Source: Candidatus Gastranaerophilales bacterium (GTDB lineage Bacteria; Cyanobacteriota; Vampirovibrionia; Gastranaerophilales; Gastranaerophilaceae). From it: DNA of 64,000 nt. The notes under the pieces are model-generated. The model worked only from the letters and a program-made list of their open reading frames with translations, did not search any database and had not been told where the DNA came from. Each line of letters opens with the position of its first letter. Position 1 is the first letter of the stretch. The position numbers and the translations under genes are program-made. The stretch is from positions 1 through 64,000 of the forward strand of contig CALVAN010000010.1 of the NCBI GenBank assembly GCA_944325555.1, in the 5' to 3' direction. Shown here in pieces: positions 8,898-17,426 of this stretch.

Positions 8898-9120
8898 AAC
8901 ATCCTCATTAAGCTAATTATAATTAATAATTGTTGTTAAAACAATCAATGTTAAGCATTATGTAAAAATACTTTATTTGTCTATTTAATTTAGTGTCGAC
9001 TTTTCAAGGTGGCATTCGCCTACACTTAACTTTGTTAAGTTTCGGTGCAGGCTCACAAGTATCGCTTATGCTTTACTGTTCGTTTTGTCAAAAAATTCGT
9101 TTACATCACTTACCTCTTCC
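8898..9120. other. Intergenic stretch with a long hairpin
   Basis: The non-coding gap between dnaX and the cyclase-like gene holds a perfect hairpin (ACTTAAC, TTT, GTTAAGT, about 9024-9040) nested in a weaker stem formed by GCCT (about 9018) and AGGC (about 9048). The promoter of the cyclase-like gene must be here, but I cannot place it. Two short plus-strand ORFs in the stretch have no ribosome site and look random. Confidence 0.4.
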
Positions 9121-9143
9121 AAAAACAGCCACGGGCTGCTTTT
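9121..9143 (-). terminator. Terminator of dnaX (minus strand)
   Basis: CAGCC (9126-9130), loop ACG and GGCTG (9134-9138), with A5 before and T4 after, form a compact hairpin. Read on the minus strand it lies about 40 nt after the dnaX stop and ends in a T run. Confidence 0.75.
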
Positions 9144-9182
9144 GTTCGGCAGAGTCTTATCACGAATTTTTCTCAAACAATT

Positions 9183-11111
9183 TTAATTAATAAGCTTACC
9201 GTTAAAAAGTTCCATTACCATTCTTGAACGATCTGATACATTTATTGGGATATTATTTTGATTATCGGTCGTAGTTTGCTCTTGTTCACTATTGTTATCT
9301 GCTGCTTTGCTTGAGGGTGTTTGATTTTTAGTTATAAGTGCAACACTTTCTTCCGCTTCTTCTTTTTGTGCAAATGAATTTTCATTTGACGCTGCAGAGG
9401 GTTTGCGCTCAAGTTTCGCAATTGCAGGTTTAGTTGCTGCTTGAGCCATATCATTGGCATCAATAAGCTTTATGTGTATGTTTATATCCGCTACGCCGAA
9501 ATATGCCATAGCTGCTTTTTTTAACGGGGCATTCTTGGCGTTGTCCTGTGCCTGTTTTACAAAAATTTCTTTGTCAAAACCTATTGTTATACCTTCCGGT
9601 GTAAGTTCAACAGGTCTGGAAAGGTTGTAGAAAAACATTCTTGAAGGGATACTTGTAATGTTTTGCAAAATACCGCCCCACACAGTTGCAATATCACCGC
9701 CTGCAGCAGTTTGGACAGCTTGAGGCGCAGCAGCTGGTTGAGGTTCACTTTGAACTGTTTGTGATACTGTTGCCTGTTGCTCTTCTGTTGAAGAGGAAAC
9801 CTGCTCAACTACAGATGTTGGGTGGATTTGTTCTTCTTTTTTTACTGCTTCTTGTACAGGTTGCGTAACCGGTTCTGTATAAGCAGGCGGAACTGCTGCA
9901 GTCACGGGTTTTGGCGCTGCTGCGGCAAATACCGGTGCGGATTGAACGGGTGCTCCCGCCTCAAGACGTTCTATCCTTTCAATAAGCTGTGAGTATGAGG
10001 AAAATTTTACATTTGATGCAAGCTCAATAACACAGAGTTCAAGCCACAGGTATCTGTTTGTGGTGTCTTTAATTTCTTTTGAATAGAAGGAAAGCCTCTC
10101 GATTATGTACAAAATTTGTTCTGATTCCAGATTTTGAGATTGCTCCTTTTGTTGCAGGATATGAGCTTCACTCAGCTGTGTCAGCTCGGCTGCTATTTTT
10201 CTGTCGGCGCAGTTTTTTACTACAAGCAGATTTCTATAATACTGTATAAGGTTTGTTATAATTTGAAAAGGTTCATTCCCTTTGTTGTAAACGGAGTCTA
10301 AAAGAGTAATTGCCTTTTGGGTGTCTGCGTTTGTTATTGCGTTGCTTAAATCAAACAGTGTTTCGAAAGAAAGTCTTCCGAGCATTTCGTTAACGTCATC
10401 GGAGGTAATTTCTTTATCTGCATCCAGTACGCTAATCTGGTCAAGCAAAGCAAGAGAATCTCTCATCCCGCCTGCGGAACTTCTTGCTATGGTGAAGAGC
10501 GCTTCTTCCGTAATTTTAATATTTTCCTGCTCTGATATGTATTTAAGTCTGGCAACTATATCTTCCGTTGTTATTCTTCTGAAATCAAAGCGCTGGCATC
10601 TTGAAATGATTGTATCAAGCACCTTGTGCGGTTCTGTCGTTGCAAGGATGAATATAACATTTTCCGGCGGTTCTTCAAGCGTTTTTAAAAGAGTGTTAAA
10701 CGCTTCTGTTGTAAGCATATGAACTTCGTCTATGATATAGATTTTGTATCTTCCGTTGACAGGAACGAATTGGATTTTTTCAAGGATATTTCTTGCATCC
10801 TCTACTTTTCTGTTTGACGCTGCGTCTATTTCAATAACATCTATCGGGGTAGAATTTGCAATATCTTTGCAGCTCGGGCATTCTCCGCAGGGTTCAAGAG
10901 TCGGTCCTTGGGTACAGTTCAATGATTTCGCAATGATTCTTGCCGTCGTTGTTTTACCTGTGCCTCTGGGGCCGCATAGTAAATACGCATGCGAAATTTT
11001 GTTAAGGTTAATTGCGTTTGTAAGTGCCTTAACGATGTTTTCCTGTCCGATTAGGTCTTTAAAAGTTTGCGGACGGTATTTTCTGTATAAAGGAAGGTAT
11101 CTTTCCGTCAA
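9183..11111 (-). CDS. dnaX: DNA polymerase III subunit gamma/tau
   Basis: This is the clamp-loader ATPase of the replisome. The 642-residue product starts at a TTG (11109-11111) with GGAG seven nt upstream. It has Walker A GPRGTGKT (48-55), four zinc-binding cysteines (C66, C75, C78, C81), the DEVHML Walker B region (128-133) and the SRC sensor (170-172). Domain III ends near 370 and is followed by a Pro/Ala/Gln-rich linker and the tau-specific C-terminus. Inside the linker the codons for V423-K424-K425 make a run of seven A (9837-9843), with a stop in the -1 frame ten codons on. A shorter gamma of about 435 residues is thus possible (see the separate entry). Confidence 0.95.
   Translation of the reverse strand: MTERYLPLYRKYRPQTFKDLIGQENIVKALTNAINLNKISHAYLLCGPRGTGKTTTARIIAKSLNCTQGPTLEPCGECPSCKDIANSTPIDVIEIDAASNRKVEDARNILEKIQFVPVNGRYKIYIIDEVHMLTTEAFNTLLKTLEEPPENVIFILATTEPHKVLDTIISRCQRFDFRRITTEDIVARLKYISEQENIKITEEALFTIARSSAGGMRDSLALLDQISVLDADKEITSDDVNEMLGRLSFETLFDLSNAITNADTQKAITLLDSVYNKGNEPFQIITNLIQYYRNLLVVKNCADRKIAAELTQLSEAHILQQKEQSQNLESEQILYIIERLSFYSKEIKDTTNRYLWLELCVIELASNVKFSSYSQLIERIERLEAGAPVQSAPVFAAAAPKPVTAAVPPAYTEPVTQPVQEAVKKEEQIHPTSVVEQVSSSTEEQQATVSQTVQSEPQPAAAPQAVQTAAGGDIATVWGGILQNITSIPSRMFFYNLSRPVELTPEGITIGFDKEIFVKQAQDNAKNAPLKKAAMAYFGVADINIHIKLIDANDMAQAATKPAIAKLERKPSAASNENSFAQKEEAEESVALITKNQTPSSKAADNNSEQEQTTTDNQNNIPINVSDRSRMVMELFNGKLIN
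9805..9843 (-). promoter_or_regulatory. Candidate -1 frameshift (or slippage) site in dnaX
   Basis: The mRNA reads GTA AAA AAA GAA at residues 423-426, a heptamer A_AAA_AAA in the proper phase for tandem slippage. The -1 frame then continues for ten codons and stops at TGA (9807-9805). A 6-bp hairpin (CTCTTC, AACA, GAAGAG) lies about 40 nt downstream of the slip site. The predicted short product is close in length to the 431-residue gamma of E. coli. This is inferred from sequence only. Confidence 0.45.
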
Positions 11112-11177
11112 AATTTTGCTCCAAGTCTGATATATATAATATAATTATACGAGAAACGAGTAAAAAAGAAAAAACAT

Positions 11178-12077
11178 ATGCAAAAAATTTTTCCTTCAAA
11201 ACTAAAAAAAGGTGATACAATAGGTATTTTGTGTGTTTCAGGAGATATAAAGGATTATGAACGTCTTGAAAAATCCAAAAAATATTTTGAAAATCAAGGC
11301 TTTACAATTGTTGTATCTCCAAATGTAAAAGAGCGTAAAAATTATCTTTGCGGAGATGACAACACCCGTGCAAAAGCGCTGAATGATTTTTTTAAAGATG
11401 ACAATATAGATGCAATTATTGCGGCAAGAGGCGGTTACGGTGCTATAAGACTGATTGATAAGATAGATTATCTTTCCATAAAACAGCATCCTAAAATATT
11501 TTGCGGTTATTCTGATATCACTGCTCTTATGCTTATGATATACAAAAAAACGGGTCTTGTTACATACAATGCTCCTATGGCATATTCCGATTTCGGCACT
11601 GATATTTCACAATATACGGAAAAATCTTTCTTTAATAATCTTATAAACGGGATACGAGAAATAGCAATAGACAAGCCTCTAGTTTATTACGGGGGTGTTA
11701 CCTCGGGTGTTTTGTGGGGCGGCAATCTTTCCACAATACAGTCGCTTTGCGGGCAAAACTTTATCCCTGACGAAAAATTCATATTTGTAGCGGAAGATAT
11801 AAACGAACCTGTTTATAAGATAGACAAAATGTTCACTCAGCTTTTGAATATATCTCAATTCAGAAACAACCTGACAGGTATTGTGCTCGGGGATTTTTCC
11901 GGAATTGACAATGAAATTTACTTTAAAGATTTTTTTGAAGAGCTTGCGCAAAATCTTAAAATTCCTGTCATCGGCGGATTGAAATTCGGCCATTGCAAAG
12001 ATATGCAAACCTTCCAAATCGGGGCTGATGTTATGCTCGATACAAACCTTTGCAAAATTTTTTATAAAAAAGTGTAG
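11178..12077 (+). CDS. ldcA: LD-carboxypeptidase (peptidase S66)
   Basis: This cytoplasmic enzyme removes the terminal D-Ala from tetrapeptides during murein recycling. The 299-residue product has the S66 layout: N-terminal KLKKGDTIGILCVSG, the nucleophile elbow GYSDITAL with the catalytic Ser (near residue 114), the Glu in AEDINEPVY (near 212), and the His in FGHCKDM (near 274). The GGYGAIRL block is also typical. It is divergent from dnaX with a short shared promoter region. The MccF branch of the family (microcin immunity) is possible, but nothing nearby suggests it. Confidence 0.85.
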   Translation: MQKIFPSKLKKGDTIGILCVSGDIKDYERLEKSKKYFENQGFTIVVSPNVKERKNYLCGDDNTRAKALNDFFKDDNIDAIIAARGGYGAIRLIDKIDYLSIKQHPKIFCGYSDITALMLMIYKKTGLVTYNAPMAYSDFGTDISQYTEKSFFNNLINGIREIAIDKPLVYYGGVTSGVLWGGNLSTIQSLCGQNFIPDEKFIFVAEDINEPVYKIDKMFTQLLNISQFRNNLTGIVLGDFSGIDNEIYFKDFFEELAQNLKIPVIGGLKFGHCKDMQTFQIGADVMLDTNLCKIFYKKV

Positions 12078-12079
12078 CT

Positions 12080-12122
12080 GTTCTTTTCTTTCTTTTAATC
12101 ACAAAAAAGAAAGAAAATGAAC
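12080..12122. repeat. Long A/T inverted repeat after ldcA
   Basis: Arms of 13 nt (12084-12096, TTTTCTTTCTTTT, and 12105-12117) match perfectly, and GTTC/GAAC flanks extend the pairing with one bulged base. It starts three bases after the ldcA stop and may end that transcript, although no T run follows it. Confidence 0.55.
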
Positions 12123-12189
12123 ATAAGAAAAAATAAGGACTAAAATTCTTAATACCAAAGCAACAAAACAAAAAGAGAGCCATCAATAT

Positions 12190-12310
12190 TTGTCAGATTC
12201 TGAACACACACGAAATATAAAGGCTTCAATGGTTTGATGCTTCAGAATGACAGTTCAATTTTTGCCTGTTGTGGCGACTAATATCGCTAAACTAAAGTCA
12301 ACACTACGAC
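12190..12310. repeat. Dispersed repeat, family B, copy 1
   Basis: The sequence shares ordered blocks with 20405-20525: GTCAGATTCTGAACACACA, then TGCTTCAGAATGAC, then TTTTGCCT, then GACTAAT followed by AACTAAAGTC or GACTAAAGTC. The spacing between blocks is similar. No ORF is conserved between the copies. The whole gap 12123-12454 otherwise shows no gene. Confidence 0.65.
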
Positions 12311-12454
12311 TTTGTATTACAGTTCATCGCACATAAATAAAATTTATACAATAAGCTAAAGCGATACTCTTACTTGTAATATAGTTGTTTTATCAACTAC
12401 TGTCGACTATATGAAAAATTTGAAAATAACAACAAATTGGTTTATACTTTTGGA

Positions 12455-12688
12455 ATGAAAGATTTACCCACATCAGCACAATCAGCAATAGAATACGGCG
12501 TAGTTGCACTGCTTTTGATGATTATAATAGCCGGCTCTTACAAACTGTATAAGGATTGGACTACTCCCGAGGCTCCGGTTGTGCATCAAACAAATTTGGA
12601 AAAAAGCAAAAAAATACTGGAAAAGCCTTCTAAAGAGCTTTGTTTGTACGTGATGCAACAGTGCAGAACAAAGTATAACCTTCAATAA
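12455..12688 (+). CDS. Small membrane protein, Flp-pilin-like N-terminus
   Basis: From the ATG at 12455 the product has 77 residues; a TTG at 12437 would add six. Near the N-terminus, AQSAIEYGVVALLLMIIIAG resembles the Flp/type IVb pilin signature, in which E-Y sits five and six residues after the prepilin cleavage point. The cleavage residue would be Ala instead of the usual Gly. A Lys/Glu-rich tail with two Cys (CLYVMQQC) follows. No tad or pil genes are nearby, so the pilin assignment is tentative. It lies just upstream of the YkgJ-type gene. Confidence 0.45.
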   Translation: MKDLPTSAQSAIEYGVVALLLMIIIAGSYKLYKDWTTPEAPVVHQTNLEKSKKILEKPSKELCLYVMQQCRTKYNLQ

Positions 12689-12694
12689 AATGTT

Positions 12695-13102
12695 ATGTTT
12701 GATTTAATAAAATCTGTTTACTGGGAAATTATGTCATATTTCGTGCCCGAAAAAATGGAGTACGAAATAACCGGCAAGTGTAAAAAATGCGGAAAATGCT
12801 GTAATTATATGTACAGTTATGATACATATACACCTGAAGAATTTAAAATAATGCAGTTTCTTTTTCCGTCATATAAAAGGTTTTATATAAAGGGAAAAGA
12901 TGAGTACGGAAATCTTATTTTTGCCTGCAAATACGTAACCAAAGAAGGTTTATGTTCTGTATATGATAAAAGGCTGGATATGTGCAAAAGATACCCGCTT
13001 TCTAAAATAAGATATCCAGCTGATATGCACGAAGGATGCGGCTATACCGTCCACAAAAAACATTTTAAAGACTATTTGACCAAATCGTCGAAATTGTCCT
13101 GA
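12695..13102 (+). CDS. YkgJ-family cysteine cluster protein
   Basis: The 135-residue protein contains CKKCGKCC (about residues 29-36), then further cysteines in FACKYV, GLCSVYD, DMCKRYP and EGCGY. This is the pattern of the YkgJ/zinc- or iron-chelating domain family. The biochemical role of the family is not settled; metal binding is inferred from the cysteines. It follows the small pilin-like gene by seven bases. Its 3' end overlaps the convergent acyltransferase gene by 31 bases, with no room for a separate terminator. Confidence 0.75.
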   Translation: MFDLIKSVYWEIMSYFVPEKMEYEITGKCKKCGKCCNYMYSYDTYTPEEFKIMQFLFPSYKRFYIKGKDEYGNLIFACKYVTKEGLCSVYDKRLDMCKRYPLSKIRYPADMHEGCGYTVHKKHFKDYLTKSSKLS

Positions 13103-13728
13103 GCGTATCTGTATAAATCATTGAGAGCTGTTTCTACCTTTTGACGGTACATTTCAGCGTCTTCTTTTGAACAATCAGCAGGTATGTATATAGGTTCACC
13201 ATATACAGCAATTGTTTTAACTCCTAAAAAAGGAAAACGAAACTCATCCCAGGTGTTGAATTTTAAAAGCCATTTTGACGGAGAATACCAGGTCATAGGA
13301 ACGATAGGAATTTGTGTAAGCTTTGCAATATTGATTACTCCGTCTTTAACTATTCCTTTAGGTCCTCTTGGTCCGTCTATGGTGATTGCTGCGTTTTCGC
13401 CCTGCTCAAGCTTTTCTATCATAGCAAGAGAAGCCGATGCTCCAGCTCTTTTGTAAGAGCCTCTGACAACCCTTATACCCATATGTTCAGTTGCTGCAGC
13501 AATGATATCGCCGTCGTTTGATTTTGAAATCATTACATTAAGGCTGCCTCTGTCTTCATTAGCATATAATGCACACTGATGAGCATGCCAGAGGGCAAAT
13601 ATTACGGGTTTTTCTTTAGGGTAGTTAATGTTTTTGCAGTTATAAAAGAGGCTCTCAAAAGCATAGAACCACTTTACTATGAATGATAAAATACTAACCA
13701 GATATCTTTTGTCTATTTTTTTGAACAT
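13072..13728 (-). CDS. DUF374-family lysophospholipid acyltransferase-like protein
   Basis: The 218-residue product matches the DUF374 layout: LWHAHQ near residue 46 (the family's early His motif), SKSNDGDIIAAATEHMGIRVVRGS (about 68-91, quoted here only for its DGD and RGS parts), then TIDGPRGPKG (about 116-125) and a late QIPIVPM strand. The family is related to acyltransferases that modify lipid A or phospholipids at the inner membrane. With LptA, LptC, LpxI and LpxB elsewhere in the window, a role in LPS acylation is plausible but inferred. The start ATG is at 13726-13728. Confidence 0.75.
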   Translation of the reverse strand: MFKKIDKRYLVSILSFIVKWFYAFESLFYNCKNINYPKEKPVIFALWHAHQCALYANEDRGSLNVMISKSNDGDIIAAATEHMGIRVVRGSYKRAGASASLAMIEKLEQGENAAITIDGPRGPKGIVKDGVINIAKLTQIPIVPMTWYSPSKWLLKFNTWDEFRFPFLGVKTIAVYGEPIYIPADCSKEDAEMYRQKVETALNDLYRYAQDNFDDLVK

Positions 13729-13812
13729 ATTTTATATTTTATATGAAACAAAAAAATTTGCATATTTGAATAATAGATTCTGTTATCTCCCTTGCTCAAT
13801 CCTTTGATAATA

Positions 13813-13980
13813 CTAATGTCTGCGCATTAAGTCCGATAGCTTAATTTCTTTTTTGATTTTCTTTTTTGTTTTTTTTACGGCTTGCAGTTGAGGTCTTTTT
13901 AGGCTGCTAAGCCCGACAGCATATCTTGCTTCCGGTTTTAGCATTAATATTTCTTTCATCAAATCAACAATTTCTCTCAC
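13813..13980 (-). CDS. Short basic protein of 55 residues starting with GTG
   Basis: An open frame starts at GTG (13978-13980), with GAGAGGG eight nt upstream, and stops at TAG (13813-13815). The product begins VREIVDLMKEIL, continues with a Pro/Leu-rich middle (KPEARYAVGLSSLKRP) and ends in a Lys-rich tail (KKTKKKIKKEIKLSD, then LMRRH). Basic composition suggests nucleic-acid or ribosome contact, but I recognise no family. It lies upstream of the acyltransferase gene on the same strand, with 84 bases between. Expression is uncertain. Confidence 0.4.
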   Translation of the reverse strand: MREIVDLMKEILMLKPEARYAVGLSSLKRPQLQAVKKTKKKIKKEIKLSDLMRRH

Positions 13981-14100
13981 GATTTTTTCCCTCTCTTTTT
14001 ATTTGTATAAATCTTTATAACCTTCTGATTTCTTCATTATTATGAATTTTAACCTTGCAGAACGCTTTTTTTAATGTCCGCTTATGTTATATTGGAGACT

Positions 14101-14817
14101 ATGAATGATGAGGTTCAAATTTTAAATGAGATAGAAAAAGCTGCTGAACTCTGCGAAAAAGAATATACTCGCAGTGAAATTTTTGCACTGCTTGAAATTG
14201 ACTCTGCCGTAAATCCGGAAATGGATATTGAAAAACAAATTTGTATCTTAAAACTTGCAGATATTCGTTCTGTTGCAGAAGCAGACATTTTAATTCATCA
14301 TCTTACAGGGCATCACGGGTTGATAAGAGAGGCGTGTGCTCAAAAGATAAACGATTTTTTTAAAACGGAAGAATTTGCAAAGTTTTTTCAAAACCAAAAA
14401 ACTTATGACTCTCTGCTAAAAGCCGTAAATGATATAAACCCTAATATTTGCAGGCTTATTGTAGAAATTTTGCCATACGTTGAAGATAAGAATTACTTTT
14501 TAAATAACCTTTATGAACGCTTTCAGGTTATTTTTGACGAGCTTGAAAAACTCAAACGCAGCAACTGGTACACTAAAAAACTTTTTAATCTGTACTGGGG
14601 GCTAGAGGCGTTAAATTCCATGTGTCCGCCATGTGATGAAAAACTCAAATCCGTTATAGAACAGTGTTTGAAAATAAGAGAGTACACAATCCGGGAAAAA
14701 ACAGCAATGCTTCTGTCCAATCTGGACGACAAGGTTGAATTTGTAAAAAAAGCAAGAGAAGAACTCTCTAAAGACACAAATTACTATGTTTTGCGCTATG
14801 CAAAACAATGGTCATAG
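14101..14817 (+). CDS. Helical-repeat (HEAT-like) protein, unknown
   Basis: The start at 14101 is favoured because GGAG lies just before it; an in-frame ATG at 14074 has no ribosome site. The product has 238 residues and is almost all alpha-helical, with helix pairs such as DIRSVAEADILIHHLTGHHG / LIREACAQKINDFF that recall HEAT repeats. The C-terminal third repeats the pattern (IREKTAMLLSNLDD, then KVEFVKKAREEL). There is no signal peptide or membrane span. HEAT-like proteins act as protein-binding scaffolds; no partner is evident. It precedes the ABC-F gene by 100 bases. Confidence 0.55.
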   Translation: MNDEVQILNEIEKAAELCEKEYTRSEIFALLEIDSAVNPEMDIEKQICILKLADIRSVAEADILIHHLTGHHGLIREACAQKINDFFKTEEFAKFFQNQKTYDSLLKAVNDINPNICRLIVEILPYVEDKNYFLNNLYERFQVIFDELEKLKRSNWYTKKLFNLYWGLEALNSMCPPCDEKLKSVIEQCLKIREYTIREKTAMLLSNLDDKVEFVKKAREELSKDTNYYVLRYAKQWS

Positions 14818-14917
14818 AGTTTTAGCGGATTTTGATTTATGGCGTATTCATGTAAGAATATAATAATGTGGGGATTCCCGCTCAGACAAATTATTTACAC
14901 AATACGGAAGCTGAAAA

Positions 14918-16552
14918 ATGATAACTACACAGAATTTAACGGTAAGATTCGGTTCTCAGACATTGTTTGAGAATGTAAACATAAAATTCGTCCCCGGACA
15001 CTGCTACGGCGTAATAGGCGCTAACGGTGCGGGCAAGTCTACCCTGCTCAGGGTTATATCAGGTGACATAGAGCCTACCTCTGGCGAAGTCCATATACAA
15101 AAGGGTATGAGAATCGCAGTCTTAAAACAAGACCACTTTGCTTATGACGCATATCCCGTAATAGATACTGTTATTATGGGGCATAAAAGACTGTATGACG
15201 TTATGAAAGAAAAAGAAGCCCTTTATGCAAAACCTGATTTTACCGACGAAGACGGGATGAAGGTTTCGGAACTTGAAACAGAATTTGCTGAACTTGACGG
15301 CTGGCAGGCGGAATCTCAGGCTGCAACTCTGTTAAGCGATTTGGGTATTGAAGACGACAAACACTATGAACTGATGAGCGAGCTTTCCGGCAGCGAAAAG
15401 GTCAGAGTTCTTCTTGCTCAGGCGCTTTTTGGAAATCCCGATATCCTGCTTCTTGATGAACCGACAAACCACCTTGATATTACGACAATCAAGTGGCTTG
15501 AGGAGTTTTTAATAAACTTCCAGAACACTGTTATTGTTGTTTCTCACGACAGAAATTTTCTTGATAAAGTTTGTACCAATATTGCGGATATTGATTACTG
15601 TAACATACAGCTTTATACGGGCAACTATTCCTTCTGGGCACAGGCAAGCCAGTTGATTCAAAAACAAAAAGAAGAGCAAAACAGAAAAACGGAAGAAAAA
15701 ATTGAAGAGTTAAAAGCCTTTATTGCAAGGTTTAGTGCTAATGCGTCAAAAGCTGCTCAGGCAACTTCAAGAAAAAATATGCTCGATAAACTTACCCTGG
15801 AAGACATAAAACCGTCCTCAAGAAAATTTCCGAGGATACGCTTTAATTACAAAAAAATTCCAGGAAAAGATGTTTTGCATATTGAAAAATTGAACAAATC
15901 AATAGACGGACAGCTTCTTATAAAAAACTTTTCTCTTGATGTTTATCAGGGTAACAAAGTTGCATTTCTAAGCCGTGACCCTATGGTTGTGACTACGCTG
16001 TTTCAGATATTAGCGGGGGAAATTGAACCTGATTCCGGCAAGGTGGAATGGGGTGTAACAGCTACACGCTCTTATTTTCCGAAAGACAATAACGCTTATT
16101 TCGATACAAAAATAAGTCTTATTGACTGGCTCAGACAGTATTCTGAAGAGCAGCACATCAGCTACATAAGAGGGTATCTCGGCAGAATGCTCTTTACCGG
16201 TGAAGAATCGGAAAAAAGCGCAAATGTACTTTCCGGCGGAGAAAGAGTACGCTGTATGCTCGCAAAAATGATGGTTGCGGAATCCAACGTCCTTATCTTC
16301 GACGAGCCGACAAACCATCTTGATCTGGAAGCAATTACCGCCTTAAACAACTCTCTGATAGATTTTAACGGAACGGTGTTGTTTACATCTCAAGACCACG
16401 AGTTTATCCAAACCGTTGCGGATAGAATTGTTGAAATTTCGCCAAACGGCTGGATTGAATCTTATTATAAATATGAAGAATATATGCTTAATCCGGAAAT
16501 GAAGAAAAAACGGGAGCTTTTGTACAGAGATAAAGAGGCTTCAAAAAAATAG
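14918..16552 (+). CDS. ABC-F family ATPase (YkpA/YbiT-like)
   Basis: The 544-residue soluble protein has two ABC ATPase domains joined by a charged coiled-coil linker (about 240-295), and no membrane span. ABC-F proteins act on ribosomes as translation factors or antibiotic-resistance factors. Domain 1 has Walker A GANGAGKS (34-41), signature LSGSEKVR and Walker B ILLLDEPTNHLD. Domain 2 keeps LSGGERVR and VLIFDEPTNHLD, but its P-loop reads FLSRDPMVVTTLF and lacks the Gly-rich loop and the Lys. Some YkpA/YbiT relatives have similar loops, so this may be a subfamily trait. A terminator follows. Confidence 0.85.
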   Translation: MITTQNLTVRFGSQTLFENVNIKFVPGHCYGVIGANGAGKSTLLRVISGDIEPTSGEVHIQKGMRIAVLKQDHFAYDAYPVIDTVIMGHKRLYDVMKEKEALYAKPDFTDEDGMKVSELETEFAELDGWQAESQAATLLSDLGIEDDKHYELMSELSGSEKVRVLLAQALFGNPDILLLDEPTNHLDITTIKWLEEFLINFQNTVIVVSHDRNFLDKVCTNIADIDYCNIQLYTGNYSFWAQASQLIQKQKEEQNRKTEEKIEELKAFIARFSANASKAAQATSRKNMLDKLTLEDIKPSSRKFPRIRFNYKKIPGKDVLHIEKLNKSIDGQLLIKNFSLDVYQGNKVAFLSRDPMVVTTLFQILAGEIEPDSGKVEWGVTATRSYFPKDNNAYFDTKISLIDWLRQYSEEQHISYIRGYLGRMLFTGEESEKSANVLSGGERVRCMLAKMMVAESNVLIFDEPTNHLDLEAITALNNSLIDFNGTVLFTSQDHEFIQTVADRIVEISPNGWIESYYKYEEYMLNPEMKKKRELLYRDKEASKK

Positions 16553-16553
16553 T

Positions 16554-16587
16554 AAAAAAGCGGAAGTTTAACTTTCCGCTTTTTTTA
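16554..16587. terminator. Bidirectional terminator
   Basis: AGCGGAA and TTCCGCT form a stem with an eight-base loop, flanked by A6 and T7. It can end both the ABC-F gene (plus) and the convergent gene at 16605 (minus). Confidence 0.85.
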
Positions 16588-16604
16588 TATGTGTTGTAAT
16601 GATA

Positions 16605-17228
16605 TTACATTTTTGCAGCGTCTGCGTATTTCTGATCAATTTTTCCGTTGTTGTAGCCTTTTTGTTCCGTCAAAGCTAAGACTGAAGTAAGAACCAATGC
16701 TCCGATTAAACCTATGGCTTTGTATTTGCCCGGAAGTTTTGCAAATTTATTTAATGCAGTAGTCGCAAAATTCTTGAGTTTTGAAGCTGCTTTTGCCAGA
16801 GATGGCTTGATTTTGTTAATAACCGGTGCAGCGACTTCTTTTGCTTTGCCAAAAGCTTTGCAGATAGCACTTTTTGCTTTGCCGAAAAATGCAGCAAGTT
16901 TGTTGGTTATTTGGTTTTCAGGTATATGCGTTTTAGCTTTTTGATAAATATTTTTGGCTTTATCTGCGGTTTGTGCATAAACCTTTTTTAACCCGCCGTT
17001 AGCAAGAAACTCTGCACCTTTTGTAAGATCTTTGTCGATTCTTTTAACAAATGCGTTATTTGGATTATCTAAAATAGCTTTACCGGCAACTGTTCCTGCT
17101 CCGAGTACGGCCCCTGCAGCAGCAGTATATTTTATATTGTTAGCTCTTTTTTCCTGCTTATTTTTTCCCTTCAAAATAGCATTGTATTGTACGTTGTTTA
17201 CATCTGTTAAATGAACGCCTGAAACCAT
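16605..17228 (-). CDS. Ala/Lys-rich protein of unknown function
   Basis: The product has 207 residues with AAGG upstream of its ATG. It has a small-residue hydrophobic segment near 35-52 (YTAAAGAVLGAGTVAGKAIL) and a C-terminal hydrophobic segment (AIGLIGALVLTSVLALTE, about 170-187). Between them lie repeated Ala/Lys amphipathic stretches containing FGKAK twice (about 114 and 125). The composition suggests helices that lie on membranes or bind DNA. I recognise no family. It is divergent from the Ycf45-like gene across a 336-bp spacer. Confidence 0.6.
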   Translation of the reverse strand: MVSGVHLTDVNNVQYNAILKGKNKQEKRANNIKYTAAAGAVLGAGTVAGKAILDNPNNAFVKRIDKDLTKGAEFLANGGLKKVYAQTADKAKNIYQKAKTHIPENQITNKLAAFFGKAKSAICKAFGKAKEVAAPVINKIKPSLAKAASKLKNFATTALNKFAKLPGKYKAIGLIGALVLTSVLALTEQKGYNNGKIDQKYADAAKM

Positions 17229-17285
17229 TTATACCTACCTTTTCTAAAAACGATTGAACACTTTTACCACTTCTGTTTTAATAAA

Positions 17286-17307
17286 CAAATTTATTGAAAT
17301 AAATTTG
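17286..17307. promoter_or_regulatory. 22-bp inverted repeat in divergent promoter region
   Basis: CAAATTTATT, GA and AATAAATTTG form perfect 10-bp arms. It lies 58 bp before the minus-strand gene that begins at 17228 and may be an operator. High A/T content weakens the inference. Confidence 0.35.
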
Positions 17308-17426
17308 CTTAAATTCTCAAATTTAGCTTAATGTTTCTTAACAAAAAGAAAAATGCGCTAATTGCAATTTATAATGTTTTAGTTTTAAAAAAGCTATTTG
17401 TTTGTTTTTATAAAGATATGTAAATT

